Part shown: positions 5,880 to 7,805 of the stretch, piece after piece
Layout: the number at the start of each line of letters is the position of its first letter
Position numbering within the stretch: position 1 is the stretch's first letter
NCBI GenBank assembly: GCA_002450295.1
Contig: DJYX01000167.1
Location: 1 to 7,805 of the forward strand
From: Deltaproteobacteria bacterium UBA6967
GTDB taxonomy: Bacteria > SAR324 > NAC60-12
DNA: 7,805 nucleotides
Direction: 5' to 3'
The notes under the pieces: model-generated
The model's database searches: none
What the model was told of the DNA's origin: nothing
The model's input: only the letters and a program-made list of their open reading frames with translations
Program-made: the position numbers and the translations under genes

Positions 5880-6746
5880 TCATTTTAGATTTTCCTGCTG
5901 CAGAATTCTCTCCATTTCAGAGATTAACGTTTTTTGAAAGCGATCCTGCCTCAAACCAAATTGTAGTGAGGACAACAAATATCCCAAGGGCTCCCCTACA
6001 TCGTAACGTGTCCCTTTCATTTTGACAGCTGAAACCCTGCCTCTTAAAGCCAACTGATTAATCGCTTCCGTCTGTGTAAATTCACCTTGATGCTCGTGAG
6101 TATTATCTGTCGCACGAAGTGCATCAAAGATTTCTGGGGTATATAAGTATCGACCATAAGACGCATAGTTACTGGGTTCAGTCCCCGGAGCTGGCTTTTC
6201 CACCATCTGTCTGACCCCCATAATTTCACCTTCATTAACCGGATCAATTACTCCATAGCGTGAGATATCTTCTTCAGGAAGTGCTTCCACAGTCAGGATC
6301 GTATTCCCTGTTTCCTTGTAAGCTTCAATCAATTGTAGAGTCAACGGAGGATCCCCCATCACGATGTCATCAGGATAGGCCACCACAAAAGGAGCATCCT
6401 GGACAAAGGGTTCTACAAGCATCAGGGCATTGCCCGTGCCCATCATCTCTTGTTGTCTCAATGTAAAGATATTTGCACTCGTTGGCTTGATTAACTCCAG
6501 TTTTTCCATGGAGTTCGCTTTGGAAAAAGCTGAGTCTAGCTCAACTTCTCGATCAAAATAGTCTTCTAAAACTTTTTTTCTGCGTGAAGATACCAAAAGG
6601 ATATCTTCAATACCAGAATCCACCATCTCTTGAACAATGAAATCAATCACTGGTCGGTCAATCAGAGGAAACATTTCCTTCGGAATCGTCTTAGAAGCTG
6701 GTAAAAATCTCGTTGCATACCCTGCCGCTAAAATCACACCTTTCAT
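5880..6746 (-). CDS. galU: UTP-glucose-1-phosphate uridylyltransferase (GalU-like)
   Basis: A 288-residue cytoplasmic nucleotidyltransferase, predicted to make UDP-glucose from UTP and glucose-1-phosphate for glycans, glycolipids or trehalose. Motifs in order: LAAGYATRFLPASKTIPKEM at residues 6-25 (nucleotide loop and catalytic Lys), RQQEMMGTGNAL at 97-108, YPDDIV at 124-129 (metal-binding Asp), RYGVID at 163-168, EKP at 183-185, SNYASYGRYLY at 192-202, and GTRYDVGEPLGYL at 245-257. Length is typical of bacterial GalU. Compared with E. coli or Bacillus enzymes, the loop reads GYATR rather than GLGTR and the uridine-contact segment reads GTGNA rather than GLGHA. The sugar or nucleotide could therefore differ, though UDP-glucose remains the best guess. 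GGAG five nt upstream supports the start. It is the last gene of the minus-strand KS-ACP-galU run, 34 bp after the ACP stop. Confidence 0.88.
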   Translation of the reverse strand: MKGVILAAGYATRFLPASKTIPKEMFPLIDRPVIDFIVQEMVDSGIEDILLVSSRRKKVLEDYFDREVELDSAFSKANSMEKLELIKPTSANIFTLRQQEMMGTGNALMLVEPFVQDAPFVVAYPDDIVMGDPPLTLQLIEAYKETGNTILTVEALPEEDISRYGVIDPVNEGEIMGVRQMVEKPAPGTEPSNYASYGRYLYTPEIFDALRATDNTHEHQGEFTQTEAINQLALRGRVSAVKMKGTRYDVGEPLGYLLSSLQFGLRQDRFQKTLISEMERILQQENLK

Positions 6747-6751
6747 GAAGA

Positions 6752-6755
6752 CTCC
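6752..6755 (-). promoter_or_regulatory. Ribosome binding site of galU
   Basis: GGAG on the minus strand (ATGGAGTCTTCATG) lies 5 nt before the ATG at 6746 and decides the start. It lies in the 34-bp gap after the ACP gene, where I see no hairpin, so transcription likely runs through from the ACP gene. Confidence 0.65.
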
Positions 6756-6780
6756 ATTTCTACTCGGGTGGTACAGGCAA

Positions 6781-7038
6781 TCACTTAGGTTGTTGAAGAA
6801 GATTCAATAGATAGGCTACCAGTTGTTGAACGGTCTGTAGTTCCAAGATTTGCTCGATGTCGGCTTCCTGACCAAATTCATCTTCCAAGGCCATAATCAC
6901 GTTCATCGCATCCAAAGATGTCAGATCCAGATCATCTCTTAGATTTGAATCCAACTTCACGACTTCCAGAGGGAGATCTAGTTCCCGAGCAATTGTCTCA
7001 AGGCAAACGTCTCGGATTTCTTCTTCGCTTAGTTGCAT
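6781..7038 (-). CDS. Acyl carrier protein
   Basis: An 85-residue acidic helical protein of the ACP/PP-binding family, which carries growing acyl chains on a phosphopantetheine arm. The attachment serine is Ser41 in DLDLTSLDAMNV, followed by the helix-II recognition sequence VIMALEDEFG and the closing TVQQLVAYLLNLL helix. The usual DSL triad reads TSL, a modest departure that probably still allows loading. ATG 7038 is chosen because it overlaps the end of the ketosynthase by 10 bp (ATGCAACTAA), a typical translational coupling; a start 18 bp upstream would lie deeper inside the ketosynthase. There is no good Shine-Dalgarno, in line with coupling. The dedicated pairing with a ketosynthase suggests a specialised fatty-acyl or polyketide pathway rather than the housekeeping ACP, which usually sits beside fabG/fabF in a fab cluster. 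A housekeeping fabF-acpP variant is not excluded. Confidence 0.87.
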   Translation of the reverse strand: MQLSEEEIRDVCLETIARELDLPLEVVKLDSNLRDDLDLTSLDAMNVIMALEDEFGQEADIEQILELQTVQQLVAYLLNLLQQPK

Positions 7039-7805
7039 GAGCGAAACACCAAGCAAGCGTTGCTGCCTCCAAAGGCAAAGGAGTTTGAAAGCACATTTTG
7101 GATTTTATGTTTGCGTGAAACTGGTGAGAGATTTTGCAGATGACATGCCGGGTCAGTAGGTTGACAGTTCAAGCTTGGTGGAACGACTTGATGCTGAATG
7201 GATAGTGCAGAAACGACCGCTTCAATAGCAGAAGCAGCCCCCATGCTATGTCCTAATTGCGACTTACTGGCAGTACAAGGAGGAATTTGATCACCAAAGA
7301 TTTTCTTGATTGCCGCTCCTTCCATTTGATCATTCAACTTCGTACCCGTTCCATGTAGATTTATGCAATCTACATCAATTGGGGATATCTCTGAATCTTT
7401 CATAGCCTTTTGAATTGCTTGGCTCACTCCCTCCAGTTCTGGGCTTGTTAAACTTTCTGCATCACAATTCGAAGCAAACCCAATCAGCTCTGCGATCGGT
7501 GATTGATTTCTTCGATTGCAGGACTCCTCTGTCTCAAGAACGATCATAGCAGCTCCCTCACTGAGCACAAAGCCATCTCGATCCATCGCAAATGGCTTAC
7601 ATACCCGTTCCGGATTTTCCTTACTCCTTGAGAGCACTCCCATCGCCTCCCATGTTCGTAGTAATTCATAAGTAACAGGGGCTTCGGCTCCTCCACAAAT
7701 TACCGTGTCATAAAGACCTGCCTGGAGCCATTCTGCACCAATACCAATTGCATTTGCTCCAGAAGAACAGGCTGTATTTACAGTGAGATTCCGACCCTTG
7801 CAGCC
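7029..7805 (-). CDS. FabF-type beta-ketoacyl-ACP synthase, N-terminus beyond window edge
   Basis: Condensing enzyme that extends acyl-ACP with malonyl-ACP in the cytoplasm. The frame is open to the window edge, so the N-terminal third (about 150 residues) is missing and 258 residues are present. The full Cys-His-His catalytic set is visible: NTACSSGANAIG with the cysteine codon at 7767-7769, LHGTGTKLND with His at 7353-7355, and SQLGHSMGAASA with His at 7248-7250. The FAMDRDGFVLSEGAA segment and the terminal SNSFAFGGSNACLVF are standard for KAS I/II. A retained active cysteine argues against a chain-length factor. It overlaps the downstream ACP gene by 10 bp and thus shares an operon. Whether it is FabF itself or a paralogue for a special lipid, aryl polyene or polyketide cannot be told without the upstream genes. 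Confidence 0.9.
   Translation of the reverse strand, partial: GCKGRNLTVNTACSSGANAIGIGAEWLQAGLYDTVICGGAEAPVTYELLRTWEAMGVLSRSKENPERVCKPFAMDRDGFVLSEGAAMIVLETEESCNRRNQSPIAELIGFASNCDAESLTSPELEGVSQAIQKAMKDSEISPIDVDCINLHGTGTKLNDQMEGAAIKKIFGDQIPPCTASKSQLGHSMGAASAIEAVVSALSIQHQVVPPSLNCQPTDPACHLQNLSPVSRKHKIQNVLSNSFAFGGSNACLVFRSCN

Noticed and set aside
6044..6247. Minus-strand 67-residue frame inside galU
   Set aside because: Same strand, different frame from the conserved GalU motifs; no family features; a shadow frame.
1..7805. Defence island, prophage, toxin-antitoxin, retron or CRISPR content
   Set aside because: No repeats, integrase, transposase, reverse transcriptase or Cas motifs; the AddB-like nuclease fits a repair role and stands alone.

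Overview
The window looks like a chromosomal stretch of a Gram-negative, probably marine or environmental bacterium of medium G+C (mid-40s percent by eye, not computed). The lineage cannot be fixed from sequence alone. The AddB-like nuclease is of a type I associate with proteobacteria, and the GalU-like enzyme has a divergent N-terminal signature. There are no phage, IS, CRISPR, tRNA or rRNA signals.

Layout. Bases 1-1076 (+) hold the 3' two-thirds of a propionyl-CoA synthetase (prpE-like) gene, followed by a weak hairpin. Bases 1138-3861 (+) encode a large AddB-like PD-(D/E)XK exonuclease/repair protein. An FMN nitroreductase gene (3873-4436, -) converges on it 11 bp away. Bases 4483-4934 are a gene graveyard: a C-terminal fragment of a pirin-family bicupin (-) abuts a C-terminal fragment of a LysR-type regulator (+). 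The arrangement is what a single deletion would leave after removing both N-termini and the shared promoter of a divergent pirin/lysR pair. Next come an unrecognised 116-residue basic protein (4944-5294, -) preceded by a tiny in-frame ORF with a strong Shine-Dalgarno, a DUF4262 protein (5376-5867, +), and a minus-strand operon reading from the right edge: FabF-type ketosynthase (partial), acyl carrier protein, and UTP-glucose-1-phosphate uridylyltransferase.

How the genes work together. The ketosynthase and ACP overlap by 10 bp and are surely co-translated. The galU-like gene follows 34 bp later, so the right-hand operon may couple acyl-chain synthesis to UDP-sugar supply, for example for a glycolipid or envelope polymer (inference). 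The left genes are independent housekeeping units (propionate activation, DNA repair). The nitroreductase was probably once the downstream partner of the pirin gene under LysR control and has outlived both.

No clearly new multi-gene system is visible. The most interesting features are the pirin/lysR deletion scar, the apparent loss of Fe-S-type cysteines in the AddB-like nuclease, and the short ORF in front of the orphan 116-residue protein.
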